From the NCBI RefSeq assembly GCF_001905725.1, contig NZ_LIWB01000009.1, positions 1 to 64,000 of the forward strand: a DNA stretch of 64,000 nt, written 5' to 3'. This document shows positions 28,556 through 37,733 of this stretch, in pieces; the stretch's first letter is position 1, and each line of letters begins with the position of its first letter. The position numbers and the translations under genes were made by a program. The notes below the pieces were generated by a model. That model was not told the DNA's origin and did not search any database. It saw only the letters and a program-made list of their open reading frames with translations. The stretch is from Streptomyces sp. CB02400 (lineage in GTDB: Bacteria; Actinomycetota; Actinomycetes; Streptomycetales; Streptomycetaceae).

Positions 28556-28571
28556 TGCACTAGTGCATAAT
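28556..28571. promoter_or_regulatory. Shared palindromic operator of the MocR/PNPOx divergon
   Basis: TGCACTAGTGCA (28556-28567) is a perfect 12-base palindrome that fills half of the 23-base gap between two divergent genes. It overlaps CATAAT (28566-28571), the -10 that lies seven bases before the MocR GTG. Binding here would control both genes; autorepression by the MocR protein is the natural inference. Confidence 0.65.
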
Positions 28572-28578
28572 TGACTTT

Positions 28579-29916
28579 GTGCTAGGAGAGTATCGGATCA
28601 GTGGGCGGCGTGCGGCGGAGATTTCCGCGAGCATCGAGCGCGCGGTGGGGGACGGGGCGCTGGGGCCCGGCGAACTGCTGCCTCCCATGCGGGAGTTGGC
28701 GGAGCGGCTCGGGGTGAACCCGAACACCGTCGCCGCCGCGTACCGGACCCTGCGCGAGCGCGGGGTCATCGAGACCGCGGGCCGGCGGGGGAGCCGAGTG
28801 CGGTCCAAACCGGCCACCACCGCGCGCGAACTCATCCGGGTGGAGGTCCCGCCGGGCGTGCGGAACCTGTCCGAGGGCAACCCGGACCCGGCGCTGCTGC
28901 CCGCGCTGGCCGGGGCGTTCGCGGCGGCGGCCGGGGAGGGCGACCGGGAGCCGGTGCTGTACGGGCACGCGCCCGTGGAGCCCGAGCTGGCGCGGCTGGC
29001 GCGGGCCGGGCTGGACGCCGACGGTGTTCCCGACGGGCCCGTCGCCGTCACCTCGGGCGCGCTGGACGCGATGGAGCGGGTGCTCGTGGCGCACCTCAGG
29101 CCCGGGGACGCGGTCGCGGTGGAGGATCCGGGGTGGGGGAGTCTGCTGGACCTGGTCCCGGCGCTGGGGCTGAGGACCGTTCCCGTAGGGGTCGACGACG
29201 AGGGTCCGCTGCCCGATGACGTACGGAGGGCACTGACGGGCGGGGCGCGGGCCCTGATCGTCACGGACCGGGCGCAGAACCCGACCGGCGCCGCGCTGAG
29301 CGCCGCACGCGCGCGTGCCCTGCGCCCGGTGCTCGCCGACCATCCGGAGACGCTGCTCATCGAGGACGACCACGGGCATCACATCGTCGACCTGCCGCTG
29401 CACGCCTTGGCGGGTACGACCCGGAGCTGGGCCTTCGTGCGCTCGGCGGCCAAGGCCTACGGACCCGACCTGCGGCTCGCGGTGCTCACCGGGGACGCGG
29501 TCACCCTCGACCGGGTGCGCGGACGGCAGCGGCTCGGGCCGGGCTGGGTCAGCAGGATCGTCCAGCGCGCGGTGGTGCGGCTGTGGAGCGAGGGCGCGGT
29601 GGATCCGGAGGCCGTGGCCGCGCGGTACGGGCGGCGCCGGGAGGCGCTGATCGGGGCGCTGGCCCGGTGCGGGGTCGCGGCGCGCGGGCGCAGCGGCATG
29701 AACGTGTGGGTGCCGGTCCCCGACGAGACCGGTGCGGTCGCCCGCCTGCTGCACGCGGGCTGGGCGGTGGCCCCCGGGGCTCGCTTCCGGATGAACGCGG
29801 CGCCGGGGATCCGGGTCACGGTATCGACGCTTACTGAGGACGAGATCGAGCCGCTGGCCGAGACGATCGCGGCGGCGGTCGACCCTGCCGGGGGGGTGGT
29901 GCGGACGTATGCCTGA
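28579..29916 (+). CDS. MocR/GntR-family regulator with aminotransferase domain
   Basis: A 445-residue regulator. Residues about 10-75 are a GntR winged helix (LLPPMRELAERLGVNPNTVAA). The rest is a fold-type I aminotransferase-like domain with NPTG (residue about 235) and a lysine in SAAKAYGPDL that probably holds PLP. Related PdxR proteins control vitamin B6 genes. Its divergent neighbours are two PNPOx-fold genes. The GTG start seems leaderless (CATAAT seven bases upstream). Confidence 0.9.
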   Translation: MLGEYRISGRRAAEISASIERAVGDGALGPGELLPPMRELAERLGVNPNTVAAAYRTLRERGVIETAGRRGSRVRSKPATTARELIRVEVPPGVRNLSEGNPDPALLPALAGAFAAAAGEGDREPVLYGHAPVEPELARLARAGLDADGVPDGPVAVTSGALDAMERVLVAHLRPGDAVAVEDPGWGSLLDLVPALGLRTVPVGVDDEGPLPDDVRRALTGGARALIVTDRAQNPTGAALSAARARALRPVLADHPETLLIEDDHGHHIVDLPLHALAGTTRSWAFVRSAAKAYGPDLRLAVLTGDAVTLDRVRGRQRLGPGWVSRIVQRAVVRLWSEGAVDPEAVAARYGRRREALIGALARCGVAARGRSGMNVWVPVPDETGAVARLLHAGWAVAPGARFRMNAAPGIRVTVSTLTEDEIEPLAETIAAAVDPAGGVVRTYA

Positions 29917-29992
29917 GGCGGGTGTCCGGGGCGTGTGCTGGGCGGGGGGTGTCGCGCGGCCCGGCGTTTGCGGGGTGCCGCTGCGCCCACCC

Positions 29993-30078
29993 GTGCCGCC
30001 CCAGCGGCACGATTGCCCGCAGTGACGGGCGGGGTGGGTGTTGGGCCGGTGGGGTGATTGCCCGCAGTGACGGGCGGG
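29993..30078. repeat. Intergenic repeat cluster with duplicated hairpin
   Basis: A hairpin GTGCCGC-CCCA-GCGGCAC (29993-30010) is followed by two copies of a 23-base unit at 30011-30033 and 30056-30078. Each copy begins GATTGCCCGC and folds as GCCCG-CAGTGA-CGGGC. It fills the gap between convergent MocR and EamA genes and may act as a terminator. It resembles an intergenic repeat I recall from other Streptomyces. Confidence 0.75.
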
Positions 30079-30081
30079 CGG

Positions 30082-31029
30082 CTACGCCGGCTTCCTCGGC
30101 CTCACCTGGGTGAGGGCCGCGCCTGCCAGGACGATCGCCGCGCCTATCGGCGTCGACCAGGTCAGGGTCTCGCCGAGGATGGCGATGCCGGCCGCGGCGG
30201 CGATCACCGGGACGAAGTAGGTGACCATCTGGCCGGTCGTCGGGCCGACCTCGGCGACCAGGCCGTACTGGATGAGCACGGCCAGACCCGTGCCCAGCAT
30301 GCCCAGCGCGGCGATCGCCAGCAGCGGGCCGACGGCGAACCTGGCCGGAAGGGTGGTGAACAGCGGGGTGACGACGGCCAGTTGGACCGTGGCCAGCAGC
30401 AACTGACCGCCGGTCAGGGACAGGTTCGAATGGCCGCTGCCCGCCAGGGTGCGGCGGACGTAGATCCAGCCGACGGGGTAGCTCAGCGAGGCCAGCAGGG
30501 CCAGTGTCGTGCCGCGGGCGTCCAGGCCCTCGAAGCCCTGCCAGGCGCCCAGCACGGTCAGCACCCCGAGGAAGCCCAGGCCGAGCCCCGCCACCCGCAC
30601 CCGGGTCGGCCGGTCCTCGGAGAGCGCCACCAGCGACAGCGCCATGCCCCACAGCGGCGAGGTCGCGTTGCAGATACCGGCCAGCGTGGACGGGATGGTC
30701 AGCTCCGCGAAGGCGAACAGCGAGAACGGCAGGGCGTTCAGCAGGAACCCGGCGACCGCGAGATGACCCCAGGTGCGCGCACCGCGCGGCAGCCCCTCCC
30801 GCCGTACCGCCATCGCCACCGCCAGGACGGCGGTACCGAAGGCCAGCCGGCCGAAGGTGACCTGGAAGGGGGCGTAGCCCTGGGTGCCGACCTTGATGAG
30901 GAGGAAGCTGAACCCCCAGATCAGGGAGAGCGCGCCGAAACGCAGCCGCCAGTCCAGGCGGGGGCGGGGACGCTCCGGGGCGGGGCCGGCCGGGGCCGGT
31001 GCGGTGGTGGTCGCGGTGACGCTGCTCAT
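30082..31029 (-). CDS. EamA-family transporter (third)
   Basis: A 315-residue membrane protein with two EamA repeats (ten helices) after a Pro/Ala-rich cytoplasmic N-terminus. Segments LRFGALSLIWGFSFLLIKVG and TYFVPVIAAAAGIAILGE are typical. It is divergent from a LysR regulator, so export of an amino acid or similar effector is plausible. ATG at 31050 is an alternative start; neither start has a clear ribosome-binding site. Confidence 0.88.
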   Translation of the reverse strand: MSSVTATTTAPAPAGPAPERPRPRLDWRLRFGALSLIWGFSFLLIKVGTQGYAPFQVTFGRLAFGTAVLAVAMAVRREGLPRGARTWGHLAVAGFLLNALPFSLFAFAELTIPSTLAGICNATSPLWGMALSLVALSEDRPTRVRVAGLGLGFLGVLTVLGAWQGFEGLDARGTTLALLASLSYPVGWIYVRRTLAGSGHSNLSLTGGQLLLATVQLAVVTPLFTTLPARFAVGPLLAIAALGMLGTGLAVLIQYGLVAEVGPTTGQMVTYFVPVIAAAAGIAILGETLTWSTPIGAAIVLAGAALTQVRPRKPA

Positions 31030-31052
31030 GGACGCAACGATGCGGGACATCC

Positions 31053-31097
31053 ATCTCGTAGCACAATCGAGATTTCGCACGCGGTATCTCGTAGCAT
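31053..31097. promoter_or_regulatory. LysR-type operator between EamA and LysR genes
   Basis: ATCTCGTAGCA occurs twice (31053-31063 and 31086-31096), exactly 33 bases apart. The first copy forms an inverted repeat ATCTCG-N9-CGAGAT (31053-31073). TAGCAT (31092-31097) is the -10 of the LysR gene, seven bases before its ATG. Three half-sites on one helical face are typical of LysR recognition and autoregulation. Confidence 0.65.
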
Positions 31098-31104
31098 CGC
31101 TTAC

Positions 31105-32046
31105 ATGTTGAACCTGGAGCGCCTGCGCACCCTCGACGCCCTCGCCCGGCACGGTTCGGTCAGCGGCGCGGCCGAGGGACTGCACATCACCACCTCGGCC
31201 GTCTCGCAGCAGATGTCCAAGCTGGAGCGCGAGGTCGGCCAGCAGCTGCTGGCCAAGAACGGGCGGGGCGTCCGGCTCACGGACGCGGGCCGGCTGCTCG
31301 CCGAACACGCCGCGCGCATCCTCTCCCAGGTCGAGCTCGCCCAGTCCGACCTGGAGGCACAGCGCGGACAGGTCGCCGGTGAGCTGCGGGTCTCGGCGTT
31401 CCCGACCGCCGCGCGGGGACTGTTCCCGGTGGCCCTGCGGGACCTGCGCGAGCGGCACCCCGCGCTGCGCGTGCGCTCCCGCGAGCAGGAACCGGAACAG
31501 GGCATCCGGGGAGTGGTGCGCGGGGACCTCGATCTCGCGGTGGTGCTCGACTGGTACAACAAGCCGATGCCGCTGCCCGACGGCCTGGTCAAGGCGCCGC
31601 TGCTGGACGACCCGGCCGATGTGGCGCTCCCGGCCGGTCACCGGTTCGCCGGCCGCGACGAGGTGGACCTCGCCGACTTCGCCGAGGACGAGTGGATCAC
31701 CTGGGGCGAGGGCGAGTTCTGCCACGAGTGGCTGATGTTCACCCTGCGCTCCAAGGGCATCGAGCCGATCATCGGCCACCGCGCCGCCGAGAGCCACACC
31801 CAGCTCGGCCTGGTCGCGGCGGGGCTCGGCGTCTGCATCGCCCCGCTGCTGGGCCGCAACCCGCTGCCCGACGGGGTGGTGACCGTCCCGCTCAAACAGC
31901 GCGTACGACGGCACGTCTTCGTCGTCTGGCGCGCGGACGCCGACCGCCGCCCGTCGATCCGGGCGGCGGTACAGGCACTGCGGGCTGCGGGGGAGCGCGT
32001 CGGGGCGACGGGCGAGAGCCCTACGGCAGTGTCGGCAGCTTCCTGA
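31105..32046 (+). CDS. LysR-family transcriptional regulator
   Basis: A 313-residue regulator. Residues 1-60 are a LysR helix-turn-helix (LRTLDALARHGSVSGAAEGL; TTSAVSQQMSKLERE), and residues about 88-295 form a periplasmic-binding-like effector domain. It is divergent from an EamA exporter, which it probably activates in response to the exported compound, as ArgP/LysG does for lysine exporters. The start is leaderless. The 3' end overlaps the convergent PNPOx gene by 26 bases. Confidence 0.9.
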   Translation: MLNLERLRTLDALARHGSVSGAAEGLHITTSAVSQQMSKLEREVGQQLLAKNGRGVRLTDAGRLLAEHAARILSQVELAQSDLEAQRGQVAGELRVSAFPTAARGLFPVALRDLRERHPALRVRSREQEPEQGIRGVVRGDLDLAVVLDWYNKPMPLPDGLVKAPLLDDPADVALPAGHRFAGRDEVDLADFAEDEWITWGEGEFCHEWLMFTLRSKGIEPIIGHRAAESHTQLGLVAAGLGVCIAPLLGRNPLPDGVVTVPLKQRVRRHVFVVWRADADRRPSIRAAVQALRAAGERVGATGESPTAVSAAS

Positions 32047-32491
32047 AGTCCCAGGACACGATCTTCTCCGGGGCCAGGCGCAGCCAGGCGTGCCGCCCGT
32101 CGTGGGGCATCTCGTCCAGGCCGAAGTTCTTGCGGGCGAACAGCGTCTCCGGAACGTCGAGTTCCGCGCGCAGTTCGCCGGTGCGCGGGATCTCGCCCAC
32201 GAACTCCACCCGCCCGGACAGTTCCGCGCCGCGCAGCTCGTCGTACTCCTCGCCCGTGTCGACCACGACCGCCACCCGCGGATCCCGCCGCAGGTCCGCC
32301 CAGCGCCTGCTGCGCACCACGGAGTACAGCCACAGCGAGGTGCCGTCCCAGGCGAACCAGAGCGTGCTGACGTGCGGCGCTCCGCCGGCGGACACCGTGG
32401 CGACCCGGCAGGTGCGCTGGACGGTGAGGAAGTCGTCCAGCTCACCGGGCGTCATCATGATCTTCCGGCCCCGGCGCTGCGTGGCGGTCAT
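32021..32491 (-). CDS. PNPOx-family FMN-dependent protein
   Basis: A 156-residue split-barrel protein of the kind often annotated as F420- or FMN-binding (TCRVATVSAGGAPHVSTLWFAW; RSRRWADLRRDPRVAVVVD; HAWLRLAPEKIVSWDFRKL). It probably reduces or binds a small molecule with flavin or F420. The ATG has GAAGGGA upstream. It converges on the LysR gene with a 26-base overlap of coding ends. Confidence 0.85.
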   Translation of the reverse strand: MTATQRRGRKIMMTPGELDDFLTVQRTCRVATVSAGGAPHVSTLWFAWDGTSLWLYSVVRSRRWADLRRDPRVAVVVDTGEEYDELRGAELSGRVEFVGEIPRTGELRAELDVPETLFARKNFGLDEMPHDGRHAWLRLAPEKIVSWDFRKLPTLP

Positions 32492-32532
32492 ACGGTCCCT
32501 TCGTCTCTCGTGTCGTGCCCGGCGCCGGCGAC

Positions 32533-33045
32533 TCAGGCGAGGGTGATCGAGTCCCCGCTCACCGTGATCTCCACGGCGGGCAGCGGCTTGGTCGCCGGGC
32601 CGCTCTGCACACTGCCGTCGGTGATGGAGAAGTTGCTGTTGTGACAGGGGCAGTTGATGACCCCGTCGGCGATGCTCTTCACCGCGCACCCCTGGTGGGT
32701 GCAGGTCGCCGAGAACGCCTTGAACTCGCCCGCCGTCGGCTGGGTGACGACCACCTTGCGGTCGGCGAAGACCTTTCCGCCGCCCTCGGGGATGTCGGCG
32801 GTCGAGGCGAGCGGGTCGGCACCGGCGCCGGCGTTCTCGCCGCCGCCCGAACCCCCGCCGCTCGTGCTGCCGCCGTCGCCGTCCGACGAGGCGCCGGTGG
32901 AGCCGGAGCCCGCGGAGGAGCCCGACGCGTCGTCGTCGGAGCCTCCGCACGCGGTCAGCGCGACGGAGAGGCCCGCCGCTCCGGCCGCCGCCACGACGGT
33001 TCGACGGGCGGGTCCCGACGCGGATGTGAGCGATGCGCTGGTCAT
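32533..33045 (-). CDS. Rieske 2Fe-2S lipoprotein
   Basis: A 170-residue exported protein. The N-terminus has an RR pair and hydrophobic core followed by the lipobox LTAC, which suggests Tat export and lipidation. A low-complexity Ser/Gly/Asp linker follows (about 35-75). The Rieske domain has CTHQGC and CPCHNSNF, providing two Cys and two His ligands. The partner oxidoreductase is not nearby. AAGGGA is upstream of the ATG. It is unrelated to bc1 complex subunits in length and location. Confidence 0.88.
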   Translation of the reverse strand: MTSASLTSASGPARRTVVAAAGAAGLSVALTACGGSDDDASGSSAGSGSTGASSDGDGGSTSGGGSGGGENAGAGADPLASTADIPEGGGKVFADRKVVVTQPTAGEFKAFSATCTHQGCAVKSIADGVINCPCHNSNFSITDGSVQSGPATKPLPAVEITVSGDSITLA

Positions 33046-33252
33046 GCCGGTGTGTCCCTTCCGGGGTTGCGTGATCTGGGGAGAGGTACGGTCAGCGGGC
33101 CCACGCTGTTCATGCGATGCCGAGAGCTTGGCGTGTCCGCGGTCTGACGGGCGTAAACCACGGCTGTCGTTTCGCTGTCGGGTCCCGGGCCGTCCCGCAC
33201 GGGTCGCCTCCGACGTGCGGCGACCCGTCGGTGGCCTGGTGCGCTGCCGAAG

Positions 33253-33396
33253 GAAGTCACCGCGACCCGTTGCGACGTGCCGCTGCGCGAGGGTGGCTCG
33301 TCGCCGGGACCCGCCGAGGCCGGCGACCTCGGCGCGTGCGCGCTGAAATTGTCCGGATGGCGGCGTGGACCTGCGGTGATGTGGCTGTGCCTGTAG
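33253..33396 (+). pseudogene. Decayed 5' fragment of a HipA-like gene
   Basis: This stretch, read in frame, encodes EVTATRCDVPLREGGS and GDLGACALKLSG before a TAG. It aligns without gaps to residues 4-38 of the intact HipA-like protein at 40219 (EVTATRFIAPLREGGS, DDLGTYVLKFAG), with about two thirds of residues identical and long runs of identical DNA. There is no start codon and the remaining 80 percent of the gene is missing. The rest of the gap 33060-33680 holds nothing I can support. It is likely the remnant of an old duplication or paralogue. Confidence 0.75.
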
Positions 33397-33679
33397 CCGG
33401 CCTGAGCGTACGGTCCTTCGGCTGTTTCGCCGCCGTACCCGTCGGTGCAGCCGGAAGTCCCGGAGAGGCCGCAGGGGACTCCCGTGGACTACGACCACTC
33501 TTTCGGCTGCGTACAGGACGAGGGGCGTTCCTCGAGCGCAGACCGCACCCCGGTGTCCCGCCACCGCACCTCCGTGTCCCGCCCCGGCGCCCGACCGCCC
33601 CGCACGGTACGGGCGTCGTCACGGCGAAGCGACGGCCGGCGGCAGGACACCGGCCGCGTACGGACCCCCGGCCGGCGCG

Positions 33680-34927
33680 TCACGGCGTTGCCAGCGCCTC
33701 CGTCGGGGAGAGTCGGGAGGCCCGGACCGCCGGGTACAGGCCGGCCAGCCCGCCGATCACCAGCGTGGCCGCCACCCCGCCCGCCAGGGCCCAGGCCGGG
33801 ACGGTCGCCGGCCAGCCCTGGTAGAGGGCGTACCCGACGGTCACGGCCAGCCCCAGCACGGCCCCGCCCGCCCCGCCGAGCGCCGACAGCAGCAGGGACT
33901 CCATGAGGAACTGCCCGCGGATGTGCCCCCGCGTCGCCCCCAACGAGCGGCGCAGTCCCACCTCGGCCCGGCGCTCCAGCACCGAGATGACCATCGTGTT
34001 GGCCACCCCGACCCCGCCCACCAGCAGCGCCACCGCTCCCAGGCCCAGGAGCAGTCCGGTGAACGCCTCGTCGGTCGCCTGCTGCGCCGCCAGCGCGTCC
34101 GAGGGTCGCGAGACGTCCGCCTCGCTCGGCGCCTCCGGGTTCGCCGTCGCGGCCAGCACCTTCCGCACCGACTCCACCCGGTCCTCCGCGGAGCGGGTGT
34201 AGACGGTCGTGGCGTACCCGTCGAAGCCCAGCTCCCGCTCCGCCACGGGCCAGCCGACCAGCACCGCCGAGTTCAGCTCCGAGGCCAGCGGCATCGACCG
34301 GAGAATTCCGACCACGGTGAACCACCGTCCGTCGACCAGTACCCGGGTGTCCTGCCCCGCCCGGCCGATGCCCAGCCGTTCGGCGGCCGCAGAACCGAGC
34401 ACCACGGCCGGGTAGCGGGCCGTGGCCGTGTTCAGCCAGGTCCCGTCGGCCAGCCGGCCCCCGACGGCGGAGCGCAGGGAGGGACGGGCCGCGTAGACCC
34501 CGATGCCGTTCGTCTGCACCTCCGGGATCCGGTCGTTGCGGTACACCTTCGCGTCCGGCACCCTGCCGACCGCCGACACCGACTTCACCCCGTCGATGCG
34601 GGCCACCATCTCCTCGGCGGTCGACGGGAGTCGTGCCTGCTCCCCGGTGAGGGTGCTGCCGGGGGAGACGGTGAGCAGGTTGGTGCCCAGGGCTGCCAGC
34701 GCCCGGTCCAGTCCGGCCTGCGAGGACGACGAGATCCCGACGACGGCCACCATGGCGGCGATGCCGATCGCGATGCCCAGCGCGGACAGGAACGCCCGCA
34801 GCGGCCGGGTGCGCAGCCCCACGGCGCCCACCCGTACGACGTCGGCGGGACGCAGCCTGGCGGGGCGCGGCGGTTCGGCCGGCCGTACCGCCGTCGGGAC
34901 GTGTTCCTCGGTCATCCGTACGGTCAT
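33680..34927 (-). CDS. MacB-type ABC transporter permease
   Basis: A 415-residue membrane protein with one N-terminal helix (about 45-65), a large extracytoplasmic MacB-PCD-like domain (about 70-270), and three C-terminal helices (FtsX domain, about 285-405). The layout is that of MacB/LolC-like mechanotransmission permeases. It overlaps the ATPase gene by four bases and is the last gene of an operon of lipoprotein, adaptor, ATPase and permease. Possible substrates are peptides or envelope compounds. Confidence 0.9.
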   Translation of the reverse strand: MTVRMTEEHVPTAVRPAEPPRPARLRPADVVRVGAVGLRTRPLRAFLSALGIAIGIAAMVAVVGISSSSQAGLDRALAALGTNLLTVSPGSTLTGEQARLPSTAEEMVARIDGVKSVSAVGRVPDAKVYRNDRIPEVQTNGIGVYAARPSLRSAVGGRLADGTWLNTATARYPAVVLGSAAAERLGIGRAGQDTRVLVDGRWFTVVGILRSMPLASELNSAVLVGWPVAERELGFDGYATTVYTRSAEDRVESVRKVLAATANPEAPSEADVSRPSDALAAQQATDEAFTGLLLGLGAVALLVGGVGVANTMVISVLERRAEVGLRRSLGATRGHIRGQFLMESLLLSALGGAGGAVLGLAVTVGYALYQGWPATVPAWALAGGVAATLVIGGLAGLYPAVRASRLSPTEALATP

Positions 34928-35673
34928 CGCTCCGCTCCCGCCGTGAGCCGGGCCGGGCCGGCCGGACCTGCCGGGTCCCGCCCCGCAGGACCGCCGACGG
35001 AGGGGGCCCGGTCCGCCGAGTCCTCCACCATCCGCCCGTCCCGCATCCGCACCTGCCGGGGCAGGGACGCGGCGATCTCCTGGTCGTGGGTGATGATCAC
35101 GACCGTGGTGCCGGCCGCGTTCAGCTCCCGCAGCAGCGCCATCACCCCCGCCCCGGACGCCGTGTCCAACGCGCCGGTGGGTTCGTCGGCCAGCAGCAGC
35201 GACGGATCACCCGCCACCGCACGGGCCACCGCGACGCGCTGGCGCTCCCCGCCGGACAGTTCGTGCGGGGCATGGTCCATCCGGTGGCCGAGGCCCACCC
35301 GGTGCAGCGCCGCGGCGGCCCGGGAACGGCGTTCGGACGGACGCAGACCGCAGTACAGCAGTCCGTCGGCAACGTTCGTCAGCGCCGACGTCCCGCTCGC
35401 CAGGTGGAACTGCTGGAACACGAACCCGATCCGCCGCGCCCGCAGCGCGGACAGGCGCGCGTCCGACAGGGCGCCGGTGTCGTGCCCGTCGATCCGGATC
35501 CGGCCCGAGGTGGGCCGGTCGAGGGTGCCGAGCATGTTCAGCATCGTCGACTTTCCGGAACCCGACGGGCCGACCACGGCGACGAGTTCGCCGCGCGCCA
35601 CGGTCAGCGAGACCCCGGCGAGCGCGGTCACCCCGCCCGGGTACGCCTTGGTGACGTCGGTGAGCTCGATCAT
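34924..35673 (-). CDS. MacB/LolD-type ABC transporter ATPase
   Basis: A 249-residue ATPase. Walker A is GPSGSGKST, the signature [15 protein letters not shown], and Walker [13 protein letters not shown]. The C-terminal tail adds Pro/Gly residues. It overlaps the adaptor gene and the permease gene by four bases each, so the three are translated as a coupled unit. Confidence 0.92.
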   Translation of the reverse strand: MIELTDVTKAYPGGVTALAGVSLTVARGELVAVVGPSGSGKSTMLNMLGTLDRPTSGRIRIDGHDTGALSDARLSALRARRIGFVFQQFHLASGTSALTNVADGLLYCGLRPSERRSRAAAALHRVGLGHRMDHAPHELSGGERQRVAVARAVAGDPSLLLADEPTGALDTASGAGVMALLRELNAAGTTVVIITHDQEIAASLPRQVRMRDGRMVEDSADRAPSVGGPAGRDPAGPAGPARLTAGAER

Positions 35674-36989
35674 CCGGGCACCCCCACGATCGTGCCGACG
35701 GCGATCCCGTCACCGCTGATCTCCACCCGGCCGTCCGCGAACAGGCCCGTCTCCACGGGGACGTACCGGGTCTCCTTCCCCTCGACCACCTCCACGCCGA
35801 ACCCGCCCTCGGGGAGCGCGACCAGCGCGGCGACCGGAACGGTGAGCACGTTCTCGCGCTCACCGGCGGTGAAGGACACGTCGACGGAGGCCAGGACGTA
35901 GGACTCGGCCGCCTTCTGCGCCTTCTCCCCGTCCAGGACGACGAGCACCTTCACCTGGGTGGTGGGCTCGGCGCCGGCGCCCTCACCCGCCACGACCTCG
36001 GTCGTGATCCCGGACACGCGGCCGTCGACCGACGTCCCGTCCGGGAGCCCCACGGTGACCTTCGAGCCCGTCTTGGCCAGCCTCTGGTCGGCGGTGTCGA
36101 GTTCCACGGTGACCGCCTGGGCGGTCGCGGTGTACGACAGCACCTTCTGGCCGGGGCCCGTCGCGGCGCCCTCCTCGGTTTCCAGGGAGTCCACCCGCAC
36201 GGCGGCGGGCGCGAACACGATCCGGCCGAGGTCGACCACACCGGTCTCCTCCAGCCCCTGGTCCTCCTGCCACTCCCGTACGGCGTCGGCGGTGCCCCCG
36301 GTGAAATCGTCGTCGACGGTGAAGCCGTCGTACCCCAAGGCCTCGAGGTTGCTCTCCAACTGCTTCACGTCCGCGCCTTCCACGCCCTCGCGCAGGGCGC
36401 GGTACGCGGGTACCGAGCCGTACATCAGGGCCACCGGCGTGTCGTCCACACGGTAGAGGTCCTCGCCACGGGTGATCCGCTCGTCGGCGTCCGGGAGGCG
36501 GGTGACCGTGCCGGGGATGCGGCCCGTCGCCGTCACGGACGTGCCGTACCCGAGTTCGCCGTCCGCGGTGAGGCTGTCCCGCAGCGTCTGCCGGGCCACC
36601 TCGGCCGTGGCGGGGGGAAGGCCGCTGTCCTCGCTCTCGCTCCCGGAACCCCGGTCACCGAACTGAGTCCCGGCGGCCGCCGCGCCGCCGACCGCGGCGA
36701 GGACGCCGAGGGCGGCGAGGAGACGCAGGGGGCGGCGGCGGGAACGGCGGCCGCGGGCGGGGACGGGTGCGTCGGGGGCGACGTCCGTGCCGGAGCGGGG
36801 AGCACCGGATGCGGGGGAGACGCTGTCGTCGGTGCCGGCATCCGGCCCGTCGTCCTCCCGGGGGCCCGCCGTCACCGTGGGGCCCGCCGTCACCGTGGGG
36901 TCCGCCCTGCGGCCCTCCGCCGAGGCGGACGTGCCCGCGGGCCGCTCCATCCCCTGCCTCTCATCGTCGGTCACCGACGCCTCAGCCAT
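35670..36989 (-). CDS. Efflux adaptor (membrane-fusion) protein with peptidoglycan-binding domain
   Basis: A 439-residue protein. It has a long disordered cytoplasmic N-terminus (1-85) with a short tandem repeat TVTAGP, one helix (about 88-108), and an extracytoplasmic part with a PG_binding_1-like region around 205-250 ([22 protein letters not shown]) and HlyD/YknX-like barrel regions to the C-terminus. Such adaptors link MacB permeases to the wall in Gram-positive bacteria. It overlaps the ATPase gene by four bases and the lipoprotein gene by eight. Confidence 0.88.
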   Translation of the reverse strand: MAEASVTDDERQGMERPAGTSASAEGRRADPTVTAGPTVTAGPREDDGPDAGTDDSVSPASGAPRSGTDVAPDAPVPARGRRSRRRPLRLLAALGVLAAVGGAAAAGTQFGDRGSGSESEDSGLPPATAEVARQTLRDSLTADGELGYGTSVTATGRIPGTVTRLPDADERITRGEDLYRVDDTPVALMYGSVPAYRALREGVEGADVKQLESNLEALGYDGFTVDDDFTGGTADAVREWQEDQGLEETGVVDLGRIVFAPAAVRVDSLETEEGAATGPGQKVLSYTATAQAVTVELDTADQRLAKTGSKVTVGLPDGTSVDGRVSGITTEVVAGEGAGAEPTTQVKVLVVLDGEKAQKAAESYVLASVDVSFTAGERENVLTVPVAALVALPEGGFGVEVVEGKETRYVPVETGLFADGRVEISGDGIAVGTIVGVPG

Positions 36990-37491
36990 TGCCGTCGCTC
37001 CCGTCGGACCGTCGGCTGCCGGACGGCGCGTACTTGTCGCACTCCGCCTGCGCCTTCTCGAAGTCCGGGTCGTTCCCGACCTCCGGGCCGATCTGGATGC
37101 CCCGGCCCGCCTCCGGGTCGGGGAACTCCTCGACGCCGTTGTCGCGCATGCACTGAGCCATCTTCCGCATCCGCTCCTCCGCCTCGGGATCGGCGCTCGC
37201 GCCCTCCCGCACCGGGCTGTACTCGCGGCACGCCTCCATGGCGTCGTCGACGGTGTCCTTGGCCGACCGGCCGACGATCTTCATCCCTCCTCCGTCGCTC
37301 AGCTCCACCTGCACACCGTGTTCGCTCATGCACTCGACGAACTTCGCCTGCCTCTCGTTCTGGGCGTCCTCCTCGGCCACGGCCTCGGCGGCCGGGTCGG
37401 TGTCGTCGCCCTGCGAGCCGCAGCCCGCCACGGTCAGGGCCAGCGCCAGCAGCAGTGCCGCACGGGCGCCGCCGGTCCGTATCCGCGTCAC
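36982..37491 (-). CDS. Lipoprotein with duplicated Cys-Met motif
   Basis: A 169-residue lipoprotein with lipobox LTVAGC. The mature part is duplicated: FVECMSEHGVQVEL then DDAMEACREYSP, and again MAQCMRDNGVEEFPDP then AQAECDKYAP. Each half therefore has a C-M-x3-G motif and a later C-x2-Y. The four cysteines may form disulfides or bind metal. Proteins of this kind are found beside MacB operons in actinobacteria, but no function is known to me. The GTG start follows GAGGAGAAG. It is first in the operon. Confidence 0.82.
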   Translation of the reverse strand: MTRIRTGGARAALLLALALTVAGCGSQGDDTDPAAEAVAEEDAQNERQAKFVECMSEHGVQVELSDGGGMKIVGRSAKDTVDDAMEACREYSPVREGASADPEAEERMRKMAQCMRDNGVEEFPDPEAGRGIQIGPEVGNDPDFEKAQAECDKYAPSGSRRSDGSDGNG

Positions 37492-37733
37492 TTCTTCTCC
37501 TCGGGTCGGGATCCTCGGGTTCGGACGGGATGTCCGGCACGAAGCGAAGCGGGTGGGCTGTTTCCCGGGCGTTTCCGTTCGCCCGGAGCCGTTCGCGCAC
37601 CGGATCCGGCGGCGGGCGACGGAAGGGCTCTTACGCCCGGGAAACACGCCTTGCGGCACCCTTTCCCGCTGGGCCGTCCGCCCGTCCGGCGGGACGCGCG
37701 GCCCCACGGAGGACGGAAGGAAGGGTGCCCCTG

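Noticed and set aside
36860-36905. Tandem repeat in the adaptor gene as a regulatory element
   Set aside because: It encodes TVTAGP repeats in a disordered N-terminus in frame.
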